From the NCBI RefSeq assembly GCF_014207855.1, contig NZ_JACHKZ010000011.1:1-64000 (forward strand): a stretch of DNA of 64,000 nt, in the 5' to 3' direction. Source of the stretch: Comamonas odontotermitis. GTDB lineage: Bacteria; Pseudomonadota; Gammaproteobacteria; Burkholderiales; Burkholderiaceae_C. The notes beneath the pieces were generated by a model. It was not told where the DNA came from. It searched no databases and worked only from the letters and a program-made list of their open reading frames with translations. Below, in pieces: positions 16,453-25,873 of this stretch. The translations under genes and the position numbers were made by a program. Every line of letters starts with the position of its first letter. Positions within the stretch are counted from its first letter, which is position 1.

Positions 16453-18063
16453 TCAAGCCTGGCGAGGCAGGGCTTCTGCCAGGCGAGATGCGGTCAGCGT
16501 GGGTTGTGCGCGGTGCTGCAAATCCCAGGTGTTTGCCACATGGCCGTGCAGCCACACGGCGTTCAGAACACGTTGCCAGGTCTGGGTCCACAAAGGGGGG
16601 TGGGCGGCCTGTGCTTCGCTTGGCAGGCTGGCAAGATGCGCGGCGATGCAGCCGGCCAGCACATCGCCAGTGCCGCCAATGGACAGCCGTGCATTGCCGC
16701 TGTGGTTGATGGCGCAGCTACCATCCGGTGCGGCAATCACCGTGCCGCTTCCCTTGAGCGCCACGATGCATTGCAATTGCTGTGCGGCCTGCCGCGCGGC
16801 GCTGATGCGGTCGGCCTGGATCGCGGCTGTCGTGCAGGCCAGCAGCCGTGCCAGTTCCAGTGGGTGGGGCGTCAGGACGGTAGCGCCATGGGTTGCACGC
16901 TCTGCCAGGGCCTGTTTCAGCGCAGGGGCGGCGGCAATGGCGTTGAGCGCGTCGGCGTCCAGTACCAACGGCCCGCTGCGTGCGAGAACCTGCAGCAGCA
17001 CGGCTGCAATGGCGGTGCCGCCGCCACAACCGCAGACCAGGGCGCCACGCTGGGCCAGTAGATCACTCAGGCCGCGCACCATGATGTCGGGTGCCAAAGG
17101 GCTTGGCCGGGCGCCCGTGCTGCCGATGAGGTGCAGCATGACTCGGCCCGCGCCGCTGTGCAGGGCTGCACTTGAAGCCAGCATGGCGGCCCCTTCCATG
17201 CCTGGAGCACCTCCCAGCACGCCCACATCGCCAAACTCGCCTTTGTGGGTGTTTTGCGATTGCAGGCGTCGTTGGGGGCGGGTGACTAAGTGGATCGGGG
17301 CGGCACTGCATGCCAAATCGGCTTCTGCCGAGCATCGGTCAAGTGCAGGGTCGTCAATTTTTATAGCATTGCTGTCGTTCCGCAGTGGCGCGAGCCAGAC
17401 CTCGCCGGCCCAATCACGGCCCTGGTGGGTAAACAGCCCCGGTTTGAGGCCAATCATGCTGAGCGTAAAGCGCCGCCCCTGTGGGGCAGGCGGTGCAAGC
17501 GCTGCAAATGCGGGCGCCAGCGCGCCAGTGTTGCACAGCAGGCCGGACGGGGTGTCCACGCTCAGCACATCGCTGTCCGTGTTCAGCAGGGCATGCACGC
17601 AGCGCGCAGCGGCCGAGTCGGGCGGTAACGCCATGTCGCTGCGCAGCCCGATGCCCCAGAGTGCGTCAATTGCCAGGTCGTAGCGGGGTGGCGGTTCGCT
17701 GCTAATGGCCAGCCCGGCTGCGTTGGCGCGTTGCAGGGCGTGCGCAGCGTCTTCTGGCAAGGCCTTGCCTTTTACTTGCAGCAGTGTGATGTAGACGTTT
17801 TTGCCTGCGGCGGCCAGATGTACTGCGGCTTCCAGTCCGTCGCCACCATTGTTGCCGGGGCCGCAGGCGAGCCAGATGGTTCTGGCATGCGGCGCCAGGG
17901 CCAAGGCGAGGCGGGCAGTGGCTTCGCCCGCGCGGTGCATCAAGGTGTAGGGAGCGAGATGTGCTGCCAACGCCCGCTCTGCAATGCGTGTTTGCTCTGC
18001 ATTCAGCAGCAACGGATAACTGGCTGCCAGAGACGATGGGGTGGCTTGGGGGGTGGATGCCAT
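16453..18063 (-). CDS. nnr: Bifunctional NAD(P)H-hydrate epimerase / ADP-dependent dehydratase
   Basis: This 536-residue metabolite-repair enzyme restores damaged NADH/NADPH hydrates. The N-terminal YjeF-type epimerase domain (about residues 1-220) has the GPGNNGGDGLEAAVHL loop. The C-terminal ribokinase-like dehydratase domain has GCGGGTA and, near the end, GGTGDVLAGCIA. Length matches the fused YjeF form. In the middle, residues near NDSNAIKIDDPALD look like an inserted linker whose DNA (about 17357-17372, tttttatagcattg) resembles the short Comamonadaceae repeat seen elsewhere in the window. It lies 43 bases downstream of the DadA-like gene and is probably co-transcribed. Confidence 0.93.
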   Translation of the reverse strand: MASTPQATPSSLAASYPLLLNAEQTRIAERALAAHLAPYTLMHRAGEATARLALALAPHARTIWLACGPGNNGGDGLEAAVHLAAAGKNVYITLLQVKGKALPEDAAHALQRANAAGLAISSEPPPRYDLAIDALWGIGLRSDMALPPDSAAARCVHALLNTDSDVLSVDTPSGLLCNTGALAPAFAALAPPAPQGRRFTLSMIGLKPGLFTHQGRDWAGEVWLAPLRNDSNAIKIDDPALDRCSAEADLACSAAPIHLVTRPQRRLQSQNTHKGEFGDVGVLGGAPGMEGAAMLASSAALHSGAGRVMLHLIGSTGARPSPLAPDIMVRGLSDLLAQRGALVCGCGGGTAIAAVLLQVLARSGPLVLDADALNAIAAAPALKQALAERATHGATVLTPHPLELARLLACTTAAIQADRISAARQAAQQLQCIVALKGSGTVIAAPDGSCAINHSGNARLSIGGTGDVLAGCIAAHLASLPSEAQAAHPPLWTQTWQRVLNAVWLHGHVANTWDLQHRAQPTLTASRLAEALPRQA

Positions 18064-18106
18064 GCGCTATCGTAGCGCGGCTCAGTGCGGGCTGGATGCG
18101 ATGTCC

Positions 18107-19363
18107 TCAGTCGAAGCGACCGAGGGCAAAGGCGGCAGCATCGACCGTGGATGTTTGCCCCATGAGGAGCTGGCGTACATGGTGGGCACAGCCTATGGAC
18201 AGGCCCCAGCCGTAGCCGCCATGCGCCGCATTGATCCACACTCCGGGCGCGCCAGTGGCGCCCAATACTGGCAGGCCATCGGGTACGGCCGTGCGAACGC
18301 CGCGCCAGGTCTGCAGCACCGACTGGCTGCGCTGAATGCTGCCGGGAAACCATTCGAGCAGCACGCTGATGAGCTGGTGCCGGGCTTCTTCAGTGCGCTC
18401 CGGGCTGTCCTGCCAGCCTAGTTCGGCGCCGCCGCTGATGCGCAGTCGGGTGCCCTGCCGGGTCAAGACCATGCTGTTTTCGAGATCGATGATCGAGCCG
18501 CGCGGTGCCAGCGACTGCTCTGCAATCTGAATGCTGACGCTATAGCCATGGATGGGCGCCGCTGGCAGGCGTATGCCCACTGCCTGCAGTAACGCTGTGG
18601 TGTGCTCGCCTGCGCACAGCACTACGGCGTCATGGTCGCGCTCGCCAGCGCTGGTGACCAGGCGCACGCCCTGGTTTTGCGGCTGGATGCGGGTGACCGC
18701 ATGCTGGGTGAGCAGTTGCAGTCCATGGCCCTGCAAAGCTTGGAGCAGGCCCTGCGAGAACAGCCGCCCGTTGCCGGCCCAGGCTTGGGGCAGGTGCAGG
18801 GCACCTGCCATGCGGATCTCGGTTGCGAGCCCCGGCTCCAATGCGCGGGCCTCGGCCTCGGTGCATTGCTTGTAATCCACATGCGCGGCCGACAGGCGCC
18901 GCGTCAGCTCATAGAGTGCTGCTGCATTGGGTTCCTTGCGAAGTGGCAGCAGCAGGCCGGCGTTGAACTGGGCATCGATATCGAACAGTTCCTGCGCATG
19001 CTGTAGGCGCTGCATAGATAACAGCTCAAGCTCCTGCAATGCACCGATGGATTCAACGTCGTTGTGTTTTTTAGCAATGGCGTGGTATTTGCGAGCCCAG
19101 CGGCGGCTTGCGGACAGCACACTGCCATGCGTATCCAGCTCGGCGAATGCAGGTCGGTGCAGCCCCAGACGCAAGGCTTGCTGGAAAGCAGTGGCGCCCC
19201 AGGGGTTGATCGCGCAGGGCCACATCAGGCCGGCTGGGGCAAAGCTCGCTTCCTCGCCAGCGGTGCGGTGCTGCTCATAGATGCAGACCTCGTTTCCGGC
19301 TTCCATCAGTTCAAAAGCGGTAGCAATACCCGCTATGCCTGCACCAACGACTGCAATTTTCAT
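18107..19363 (-). CDS. FAD-dependent amino-acid oxidoreductase (DadA-like)
   Basis: This 418-residue protein has a Rossmann FAD-binding N-terminus (MKIAVVGAGIAGIATAFELMEAG, split here as MKIAVVGAGIAG and ATAFELMEAG) and a C-terminal DAO-family segment ending HGGYGWGLSIGC. It resembles the D-amino-acid dehydrogenase small subunit, which oxidises D-amino acids and passes electrons to the respiratory chain. The distinction from sarcosine- or glycine-oxidase relatives is not certain. I chose ATG 19361-19363 because the FAD motif starts there; an in-frame extension of 51 codons is non-family-like. Spacing to nnr is 43 bases. Confidence 0.85.
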   Translation of the reverse strand: MKIAVVGAGIAGIATAFELMEAGNEVCIYEQHRTAGEEASFAPAGLMWPCAINPWGATAFQQALRLGLHRPAFAELDTHGSVLSASRRWARKYHAIAKKHNDVESIGALQELELLSMQRLQHAQELFDIDAQFNAGLLLPLRKEPNAAALYELTRRLSAAHVDYKQCTEAEARALEPGLATEIRMAGALHLPQAWAGNGRLFSQGLLQALQGHGLQLLTQHAVTRIQPQNQGVRLVTSAGERDHDAVVLCAGEHTTALLQAVGIRLPAAPIHGYSVSIQIAEQSLAPRGSIIDLENSMVLTRQGTRLRISGGAELGWQDSPERTEEARHQLISVLLEWFPGSIQRSQSVLQTWRGVRTAVPDGLPVLGATGAPGVWINAAHGGYGWGLSIGCAHHVRQLLMGQTSTVDAAAFALGRFD

Positions 19364-19578
19364 AGATGCCAATAGACCGGCCGGTTCGATTTTTTGGGGG
19401 CGTGCCTGCGTTCTCTGAATGCGACTGCTGCAAGAAATTGCAACATTCGTGCATTCCATTACCAGATTGTGCCCAGATTTTGGTCTGTTCAAATCAAGCG
19501 GGCATCGATTGTTCATTGAAATTCACAATCGAAGCAGATGGCCCAGGATGGGCTGCTCGGCGCCTCTAAGGAATATGC

Positions 19579-19731
19579 TAGAATCCTAGGGTTTTGCCGA
19601 ATGCTGTGCACATGGTGTGCCTGCGCTTTGAGCAGAACAAATCGCAAACCCGTCCGCCAAGGTGTTGCAAAGCCGCTTGCGGTGCATGCAATTGTTGGAC
19701 GGGATTTTAGACCTAACCTTCGGAGAAGACT
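19579..19731 (+). promoter_or_regulatory. rpsB promoter (extended -10) and structured 5' leader
   Basis: TGCTAGAAT (-10 TAGAAT at 19579-19584 with an extended TG) predicts transcription from about 19590, leaving a leader of about 140 nt. Within it cccgtcc (19649-19655) pairs with ggacggg (19697-19703), enclosing smaller hairpins, just before the Shine-Dalgarno cggag. Ribosomal protein S2 is known to repress its own operon through the rpsB leader in other proteobacteria. Whether this leader is an S2-binding site is inference. The 215 bases between the DadA-like start and this promoter hold nothing I can identify. Confidence 0.5.
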
Positions 19732-20484
19732 ATGTCCGTTACGATGCGCGAGATGCTGGAAGCCGGCGTCCACTTTGGCCACCAAACCCGTTTCTGGAAC
19801 CCCAAGATGGGCCAGTACATTTTTGGTAGCCGCAACAAGATTCACATCATCAACCTGGAAAAGAGTCTGCCCCTGTTCCAGGAAGCCCAAAAGTTCGTCA
19901 AGCAACTGTCGGCTAACCGTGGCACCATCCTGATGGTTGGTACCAAGCGCCAAGCCCGCGAAATCCTGGCTGCTGAAGCCCAGCGCGCAGGTGTTCCTTA
20001 TGTTGACCAGCGTTGGCTGGGCGGCATGCTGACCAACTTCAAGACCGTGAAGACCTCGATCAAGCGTCTGAAGGACATGAAGGCTCAGCAGGAAGCCGGT
20101 CTGGAAGCGATGAGCAAGAAGGAACAACTGATGTTCTCGCGCGAGCTGGAAAAGCTCGAAAAGGACATCGGCGGTATTCAGGACATGAACGCTCTGCCTG
20201 ATGCCATTTTCGTGATCGACGTGGGCTACCACAAGATTGCAATCGCAGAAGCCAAGAAGCTGGGCATTCCTCTGATCGGTGTGGTGGATACCAACCACAA
20301 CCCAGAAGGCATCGACTATGTGATCCCTGGTAACGATGACTCTGCCAAGGCCGTGGAACTGTACGCCCGCGGTATCGCTGACGCGATCCTGGAAGGCCGT
20401 GCCAACGCCGTTGCAGAAGTGGCCAAGGCTGCTGCTGGCGAAGAAGGCGACGAGTTTGTGGAAGTGGAAAATTCCGCTGCTTAA
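19732..20484 (+). CDS. rpsB: 30S ribosomal protein S2
   Basis: S2 (250 aa) is a late-assembling small-subunit protein that bridges S1 to the 30S body. The N-terminus [26 protein letters not shown] is typical ([16 protein letters not shown]). The coiled-coil insert falls near residues 100-150, and the nucleotide-like [16 protein letters not shown] segment is intact. A good Shine-Dalgarno (cggag) lies 8 bases upstream. It is the first gene of the rpsB-tsf-pyrH-frr cluster. Confidence 0.99.
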   Translation: MSVTMREMLEAGVHFGHQTRFWNPKMGQYIFGSRNKIHIINLEKSLPLFQEAQKFVKQLSANRGTILMVGTKRQAREILAAEAQRAGVPYVDQRWLGGMLTNFKTVKTSIKRLKDMKAQQEAGLEAMSKKEQLMFSRELEKLEKDIGGIQDMNALPDAIFVIDVGYHKIAIAEAKKLGIPLIGVVDTNHNPEGIDYVIPGNDDSAKAVELYARGIADAILEGRANAVAEVAKAAAGEEGDEFVEVENSAA

Positions 20485-20518
20485 TCCACAGGGCTACCCT
20501 CAGGGTCGCGAATAAAAA

Positions 20519-20548
20519 GCGGGGCTCCTCATTGGCCCCCTTTTTTTT
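20519..20548 (+). terminator. Terminator or attenuator between rpsB and tsf
   Basis: Arms ggggc (20521-20525) and gcccc (20534-20538) are followed by eight T residues. Because tsf follows on the same strand, it probably causes partial termination. Confidence 0.75.
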
Positions 20549-20594
20549 ACCTACGTTTCCAATCATCCAATTGAACTGAATACGGAGAATCAAA

Positions 20595-21485
20595 ATGGCA
20601 ATTACCGCAAGCATGGTGGCAGAACTGCGCGCTAAGACCGACGCGCCCATGATGGAATGCAAGAAGGCACTGACCGAGGCTGATGGCGACATGGCCAAGG
20701 CTGAAGAGTTGCTGCGCGTCAAGCTGGGCACCAAGGCTGGCAAGGCTGCTTCGCGTATTGCTGCAGAAGGTGTGATCGCCGCTTTCGTGAATGGCAACGA
20801 AGGCGCCATGATCGAAGTCAACAGCGAAACCGACTTCGTGTCCAAGAACGACAGCTTCATCTCCATGGCCAACGCAGCGGCCAAGCTGGTGACGGAAAAG
20901 AACCCTGCTGATGTGGAAGCGCTGGGCGCCCTGGCTTACGAGCAGGACACCTTCGGCCCCACGCTGGAAGACGTGCGCAAGGGCCTGATCGGCAAGATCG
21001 GTGAAAACATGTCGTTCCGCCGCTTCAAGCGTTTCTCGGGCAGCAACCTGGCTGTGTACCTGCACGGCACCCGTATCGGCGTGATGGTCGAGTACGAAGG
21101 TGACGCCCAGGCTGCCAAGGATGTGGCCATGCACGTGGCTGCAATGAAGCCGGTGGCGCTGAGCTCCGACGACGTGCCTGCTGACCTGATCGAGAAAGAG
21201 CGCAGTGTGGCGATGGCCAAGGCCCAGGAATCGGGCAAGCCTGCCGATATCGCTGCCAAGATGGTTGAGGGCTCGGTGCAGAAGTACCTCAAGGAAGTCT
21301 CGCTGTACAACCAAGTGTTTGTGAAGGCCGCTGACGGCAAGCAGACCGTGGAGCAGATGCTCAAGGCTGCCAACACCAAGATCACCTCGTTCACGCTGTA
21401 CGTGGTGGGTGAAGGCATCGAGAAGAAGGTTGACGACTTCGCTGCTGAAGTGGCCGCACAGGTTGCGGCTGCCAAGGGCCAGTAA
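20595..21485 (+). CDS. tsf: Elongation factor Ts
   Basis: EF-Ts (296 aa) is the guanine-nucleotide exchange factor for EF-Tu. The UBA-like N-terminus has [19 protein letters not shown]. The conserved [10 protein letters not shown] loop that contacts EF-Tu is at about residues 77-86. The core dimer-like repeats follow, with a normal length. The ATG at 20595 has an upstream cggagaatc. It lies 110 bases from rpsB. Confidence 0.99.
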   Translation: MAITASMVAELRAKTDAPMMECKKALTEADGDMAKAEELLRVKLGTKAGKAASRIAAEGVIAAFVNGNEGAMIEVNSETDFVSKNDSFISMANAAAKLVTEKNPADVEALGALAYEQDTFGPTLEDVRKGLIGKIGENMSFRRFKRFSGSNLAVYLHGTRIGVMVEYEGDAQAAKDVAMHVAAMKPVALSSDDVPADLIEKERSVAMAKAQESGKPADIAAKMVEGSVQKYLKEVSLYNQVFVKAADGKQTVEQMLKAANTKITSFTLYVVGEGIEKKVDDFAAEVAAQVAAAKGQ

Positions 21486-21493
21486 TCATCCTG

Positions 21494-21520
21494 ACAAAGG
21501 GGCTTAGGCCCCTTTGTTTC
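21494..21520 (+). terminator. Terminator after tsf
   Basis: Perfect 10-bp arms acaaaggggc (21494-21503) and gcccctttgt (21508-21517) flank a ttag loop. The T run is short, so read-through into pyrH is plausible. Confidence 0.75.
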
Positions 21521-21563
21521 ACCTGTCGTTTTTGCATACCCACCACCTTCCGGAGTTTTCACC

Positions 21564-22283
21564 ATGTCCAACAGCCCAGCCCATAAGCGCATTCTTCTCA
21601 AACTCTCTGGTGAAGCCCTGATGGGTGATGATGCGTTCGGTATCAACCGCGCTACCATCGTCCGTATGGTGGAAGAGATTGCGGAAGTCACTCGCCTGGG
21701 TGTAGAAGTGGCTGTGGTGATCGGTGGTGGCAATATTTTCCGTGGTGTTGCAGGTGGCTCCGTCGGTATGGACCGAGCCACGGCCGACTATATGGGCATG
21801 CTGGCGACGGTAATGAACGCCCTGGCATTGGCTGATGCCATGGACAAGCAGGGTTTGACGGCGCGTGTGATGTCGGCCATTGGTATTGAGCAGGTGGTGG
21901 AGCCTTATGTGCGTCCCAAGGCCCTGCAGTATCTGGAAGAGGGTAAGGTGGTGGTGTTTGCTGCGGGTACCGGCAATCCGTTTTTCACCACCGATACCGC
22001 AGCAGCATTGCGTGGTGCTGAAATTGGCGCAGAATTGGTGCTCAAGGCCACCAAGGTGGATGGTGTGTACACCGCCGATCCGATGAAGGACTCAACGGCC
22101 ACCCGCTATACCCAATTGACGTTTGACGAGGCCATGAGTCGCAATCTGGGCATCATGGATGCGACTGCTTTTGCATTGTGCCGCGACCAGAAGCTGCCGA
22201 TCCGTGTGTTCTCGATCGTCAAGAGCGGCGCGCTCAAGCGCGTGGTCATGGGTGAGGATGAGGGTACGCTCGTTTACGCGTAA
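21564..22283 (+). CDS. pyrH: Uridylate kinase
   Basis: UMP kinase (239 aa) phosphorylates UMP to UDP. It is a hexameric amino-acid-kinase-fold enzyme, usually activated by GTP and inhibited by UTP. The N-terminal [13 protein letters not shown] holds the phosphate-binding lysine, GGGNIFRG the acceptor loop, and [16 protein letters not shown] the UMP site. All are intact. It sits in the universal tsf-pyrH-frr order, 78 bases after tsf. Confidence 0.99.
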   Translation: MSNSPAHKRILLKLSGEALMGDDAFGINRATIVRMVEEIAEVTRLGVEVAVVIGGGNIFRGVAGGSVGMDRATADYMGMLATVMNALALADAMDKQGLTARVMSAIGIEQVVEPYVRPKALQYLEEGKVVVFAAGTGNPFFTTDTAAALRGAEIGAELVLKATKVDGVYTADPMKDSTATRYTQLTFDEAMSRNLGIMDATAFALCRDQKLPIRVFSIVKSGALKRVVMGEDEGTLVYA

Positions 22284-22328
22284 TGGATGTACGCAGTTCT
22301 GAACATGCGCGGTATTGAGGAGTAGACA

Positions 22329-22889
22329 ATGACAATCGCTGAAATCAAGAAGAATCTCGAAGGCAAGATGGACCAGTCGATCGCGGCCTTCAAAAACAAC
22401 CTGACCAAGATCCGTACCGGTCGCGCCAATCCTGCGCTGCTCGACACCATCCATGTGGATTACTACGGCTCGATGGTTCCCCTGTCGCAGGTGGCGAATG
22501 TGGCCTTGATCGACAGCCGCACCATCAGTGTCACGCCATGGGAAAAGAACATGGCTGCAAAGATCGAAAAAGCCATCCGCGAAAGCGAGCTGGGCCTCAA
22601 TCCTGCAGCCATGGGCGATCTGATCCGCGTTCCCATGCCTCCAATGAGCGAAGAGCGCCGCAAGGAAATGACCAAGCTGGTCAAGGCCGAAGGTGAAAAC
22701 GCCAAGATCGCCGTGCGCAACCTGCGTCGTGACGCCAATGAAGGCGTCAAGAAGTTGGTCAAGGACAAGGAAGCATCCGAAGACGATCAAAAGCGCTCGG
22801 AAGCGGAAGTGCAGAAGATCACCGACAAGCACATTGCGTTGATTGATCAGCTGGTGGTGGAAAAAGAAAAAGACATCATGGCGGTCTAA
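22329..22889 (+). CDS. frr: Ribosome-recycling factor
   Basis: RRF (186 aa) is a tRNA-shaped two-domain protein that splits post-termination ribosomes with EF-G. The long three-helix bundle and the central beta/alpha/beta head are recognisable from [26 protein letters not shown] and the C-terminal [15 protein letters not shown]. Length is typical. It lies 45 bases after pyrH and has a gaggag Shine-Dalgarno. Confidence 0.99.
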   Translation: MTIAEIKKNLEGKMDQSIAAFKNNLTKIRTGRANPALLDTIHVDYYGSMVPLSQVANVALIDSRTISVTPWEKNMAAKIEKAIRESELGLNPAAMGDLIRVPMPPMSEERRKEMTKLVKAEGENAKIAVRNLRRDANEGVKKLVKDKEASEDDQKRSEAEVQKITDKHIALIDQLVVEKEKDIMAV

Positions 22890-22906
22890 GCCTTGGTGGG
22901 TGTCGC

Positions 22907-23632
22907 ATGAAGTCTGCAGTCATTCCTCATCACATTGCCATCGTCATGGATGGCAATGGGCGATGGGCCAAGCGCCGGTTTCTGCCCCGCCTGGCAGGCC
23001 ACAAGCAAGGGGTGGAGTCGCTGCGCCGCTGCGCCAAGGCATGTGTGGAGCGTGGCGTGAAGGTGCTCACGGTCTTTGCCTTTTCGTCGGAAAACTGGAA
23101 CCGTCCCACCGATGAGGTGGATGGCCTGATGCAGTTGCTGGCTGGCGCCCTGGCAAAGGAAGTCCCTTCGCTCGCGCGTGATGGTATCCGCCTGTTTTTT
23201 GTCGGAGAGCGAGCGTCGCTTTCGGCCAAGGTGCAAGCGGGTCTGGTGCAGGCGGAAGAGGCCACGGCCAGTAACGACCGCATGGTGCTCAACGTCTGTT
23301 TTAATTACGGCGGTCGCTGGGATATTGCGCAGGCCGCAGCCAGGTTGCAGGCAGCGGGTAGTGCCATCACCGAGGCATCCATGGCGCAGGCCATGGCCTT
23401 GTCCCATGTGCCTGACCCGGATCTGCTGATCCGCACCGGCGGAGAAATGCGCATCAGCAACTTTCTGCTGTGGCAGGCGGCCTACTCGGAACTGGTTTTC
23501 AGTGACAAGTGGTGGCCTGATTTTGATGAACAGGCCCTGGATGCATCGATTGCCGAGTTCAATCAGCGTGAGCGTCGGTTTGGCAAGACTTCCGAACAAG
23601 TCGCACCCGGTGCAAGCAGTGTGACAGTGTGA
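22907..23632 (+). CDS. uppS: Undecaprenyl diphosphate synthase (cis-prenyltransferase)
   Basis: UppS (241 aa) condenses eight isopentenyl diphosphates onto farnesyl diphosphate in cis to make the C55 lipid carrier for peptidoglycan and O-antigen. The signature HIAIVMDGNGRWAKRR carries the catalytic Asp; FAFSSENWNRP and the late DLLIRTGGEMRISNFLLWQ segment are conserved. It is the soluble partner of the next gene, cdsA. It lies 17 bases after frr. Confidence 0.98.
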   Translation: MKSAVIPHHIAIVMDGNGRWAKRRFLPRLAGHKQGVESLRRCAKACVERGVKVLTVFAFSSENWNRPTDEVDGLMQLLAGALAKEVPSLARDGIRLFFVGERASLSAKVQAGLVQAEEATASNDRMVLNVCFNYGGRWDIAQAAARLQAAGSAITEASMAQAMALSHVPDPDLLIRTGGEMRISNFLLWQAAYSELVFSDKWWPDFDEQALDASIAEFNQRERRFGKTSEQVAPGASSVTV

Positions 23633-23676
23633 TCGTGAGCGGTGGGGTGCCACCGCTTTTTTACTGGAGAAGCCAT

Positions 23677-24531
23677 TTGCTCAAGCAACGCGTCATCACC
23701 GCCATCGCTCTCTTGCTGGTACTGATTCCGGCCATTTTTGCCGCCAATCCCTTGCCCTTTGCGGCCCTGATGCTGCTGGCCATGGGGGCTGCAGCCTGGG
23801 AATGGGCGCGCTTGAATGGTTTGATGGGTGCAACCAGCTATGTGGTTGCCGCAGTCTGCCTGGCTTTGTGCGGTATTGCCTGGCAGCAGGGCTGGACGCA
23901 GGCTGCGCTGCCCGGATTGTGGTTGGCTGCTGGCGCTGTGTGGGTGCCGATGGCTGCATACCTCCTCAAGGCTGGTGTGGCTGGCTGGCCGAATATTGCG
24001 CGCTCCGTTCGCATTGTCGTCGGCGTGCTGGCCTTGTGGGTGGCGTGGCTGGCGGTGGCGCAGGCCAAGTGGATGGGGGTCAACTTTCTGCTGTCGGTCT
24101 TTGCGCTGGTATGGGTGGCTGATATTGGTGCTTATTTTGCGGGCCGTACTTTCGGGCTGCGCTTTACCAAGAACAAGCTGGCTCCCGCCATCAGCCCCGG
24201 CAAAAGCTGGGAAGGTGTGTGGGGCGGCGCGCTTGGTGTGCTGGTTCTGGCAGGGGTGTGGTGTCTGGCGGACCGCTATTTTGGCGCTGCAGTACCAAGT
24301 CTGTATTCACGTCTTTGGGCTTTCTCGCCCTGGCTGATGGTGGTGGCCTGCATTTTTCTGGCTGGAATGAGTGTGGCAGGCGATCTGGTGGAGTCCCTGG
24401 TCAAGCGCAGTGCAGGCATGAAGGACAGCAGCAATCTGCTGCCTGGCCATGGCGGTGTGCTGGACCGCATCGACGCTCTGCTGCCCACGCTGCCGCTGGC
24501 AATGATGTTGCTGCAATTTTTGCATAAGTGA
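23677..24531 (+). CDS. cdsA: Phosphatidate cytidylyltransferase (CDP-diglyceride synthase)
   Basis: CdsA (284 aa) is an inner-membrane enzyme making CDP-diacylglycerol from phosphatidate and CTP, the branch point of phospholipid synthesis. Seven or so hydrophobic segments are visible. The signature [24 protein letters not shown] (split: [23 protein letters not shown]) lies near the C-terminus. I chose TTG 23677 because ggagaag lies 6 bases upstream and the first helix then begins at residue 6. An in-frame GTG at 23629 overlaps uppS and adds unlikely residues. Confidence 0.97.
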   Translation: MLKQRVITAIALLLVLIPAIFAANPLPFAALMLLAMGAAAWEWARLNGLMGATSYVVAAVCLALCGIAWQQGWTQAALPGLWLAAGAVWVPMAAYLLKAGVAGWPNIARSVRIVVGVLALWVAWLAVAQAKWMGVNFLLSVFALVWVADIGAYFAGRTFGLRFTKNKLAPAISPGKSWEGVWGGALGVLVLAGVWCLADRYFGAAVPSLYSRLWAFSPWLMVVACIFLAGMSVAGDLVESLVKRSAGMKDSSNLLPGHGGVLDRIDALLPTLPLAMMLLQFLHK

Positions 24532-24539
24532 ATTCCGCA

Positions 24540-25718
24540 ATGACGATGCAAGTAACCGTCCTCGGATCGACGGGCTCGATTGGAACCAATACCCTGGACG
24601 TGGTTGCACGCCATCTGGATCTCTATCAGGTGTTTGCGCTCAGTGCACATTCCCAGGTGGATTTGCTGCTGGCACAGTGCCTGCAGTTCAAGCCGCGTTA
24701 CGCGGTGATGACCAGTGCAATCCATGCCCGGGATCTTCGTGATCGTCTGGCCCAGGCGGGTTGCCGGACCGAGGTGCTGGACGGGGTCGATGCCCTGGAG
24801 CAGATTGCCTCTCATCCCGATGTTGATGCTGTGATGGCTGCCATTGTGGGGGCGGCAGGCCTGCGGCCTGCGGTAGCTGCGGCCCGGGCGGGCAAACGGC
24901 TGCTGCTGGCCAACAAGGAAGCCCTGGTCGTGGGCGGGCAGGTCTTCATGGACGCGGTGGCCCAGGGGGGGGCAACACTGCTGCCGATCGACAGCGAGCA
25001 TTCGGCCATCTTTCAGTGCCTGCCTGAAGACGCCAGTGTGTGGCCTCAGCGCGTGGATCACATTATTCTTACCGCATCGGGTGGGCCATTTCGCACCCGC
25101 GAGCCTTCCAGTCTGCGGGATGTGACGCCGCAGCAGGCATGCAACCATCCCAATTTCTCGATGGGCAGGAAGATTTCCATCGATTCGGCCACCATGATGA
25201 ACAAGGCGCTGGAAGTGATCGAGGCGCGCTGGCTGTTCAACATGCGGCCCGAGCAGATCAAGGTGGTGATCCATCCGCAGCAGATCGTGCATTCCATGGT
25301 GCAGTTCAATGATGCGTCGATTCTGGCGCAACTGGGAACGCCAGACATGCGTGTACCCATCGCTTGCGGCCTGGCCTGGCCTGAGCGCGTGGCGAGCGGC
25401 GCGGCGCCACTGGATTTCTCGAAGCTGGCGGCACTCACCTTTGAAGAGGCGGATGCGCGCCGCTTCCCAGGCCTGCATCTGTCATGGCAGGCATTGCGGG
25501 CTCCCGAGGGGACGACGACGGTATTGAATGCCGCCAATGAAGTGGCTGTTGCCGCATTTCTGGGTGGGCGCATGCGTTTTGACCAGATCTACCACGTCAA
25601 TGCACAGGTGCTGGAGGGTATGCAGCCGCAGTCGCCTGATGGTGTCGAAAGTCTGCTGGAGCTCGATGCAGAAGTGCGCTCTTATGCAGAAGGTGTCATT
25701 GCCGCGTGCGCGGCATGA
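24540..25718 (+). CDS. dxr: 1-deoxy-D-xylulose 5-phosphate reductoisomerase
   Basis: Dxr (about 392 aa) is the second step of the MEP isoprenoid pathway, converting DXP to 2-C-methyl-D-erythritol 4-phosphate with NADPH. The nucleotide motif [18 protein letters not shown] is at the N-terminus. The catalytic region has [12 protein letters not shown], then [15 protein letters not shown] and the flexible-loop ASGGPFR. The start is either ATG 24540 or GTG 24528, which overlaps the cdsA stop by 4 bases; neither has a clear Shine-Dalgarno. It feeds the same isoprenoid pool that uppS uses. Confidence 0.98.
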   Translation: MTMQVTVLGSTGSIGTNTLDVVARHLDLYQVFALSAHSQVDLLLAQCLQFKPRYAVMTSAIHARDLRDRLAQAGCRTEVLDGVDALEQIASHPDVDAVMAAIVGAAGLRPAVAAARAGKRLLLANKEALVVGGQVFMDAVAQGGATLLPIDSEHSAIFQCLPEDASVWPQRVDHIILTASGGPFRTREPSSLRDVTPQQACNHPNFSMGRKISIDSATMMNKALEVIEARWLFNMRPEQIKVVIHPQQIVHSMVQFNDASILAQLGTPDMRVPIACGLAWPERVASGAAPLDFSKLAALTFEEADARRFPGLHLSWQALRAPEGTTTVLNAANEVAVAAFLGGRMRFDQIYHVNAQVLEGMQPQSPDGVESLLELDAEVRSYAEGVIAACAA

Positions 25719-25873
25719 GCGAGAATGCGCGACGGGGCTGAAATCGCTTCTATAAAAAAGAGAGCGGCTGGCGCTTGATATCTCCAGGTTTCAATATGTT
25801 TTATGCCTGGGGTGGAATGAATGATTGCGCGGCAAGCTATGATTTTTATACTTTGACAGCAAGGACTTGAGCA

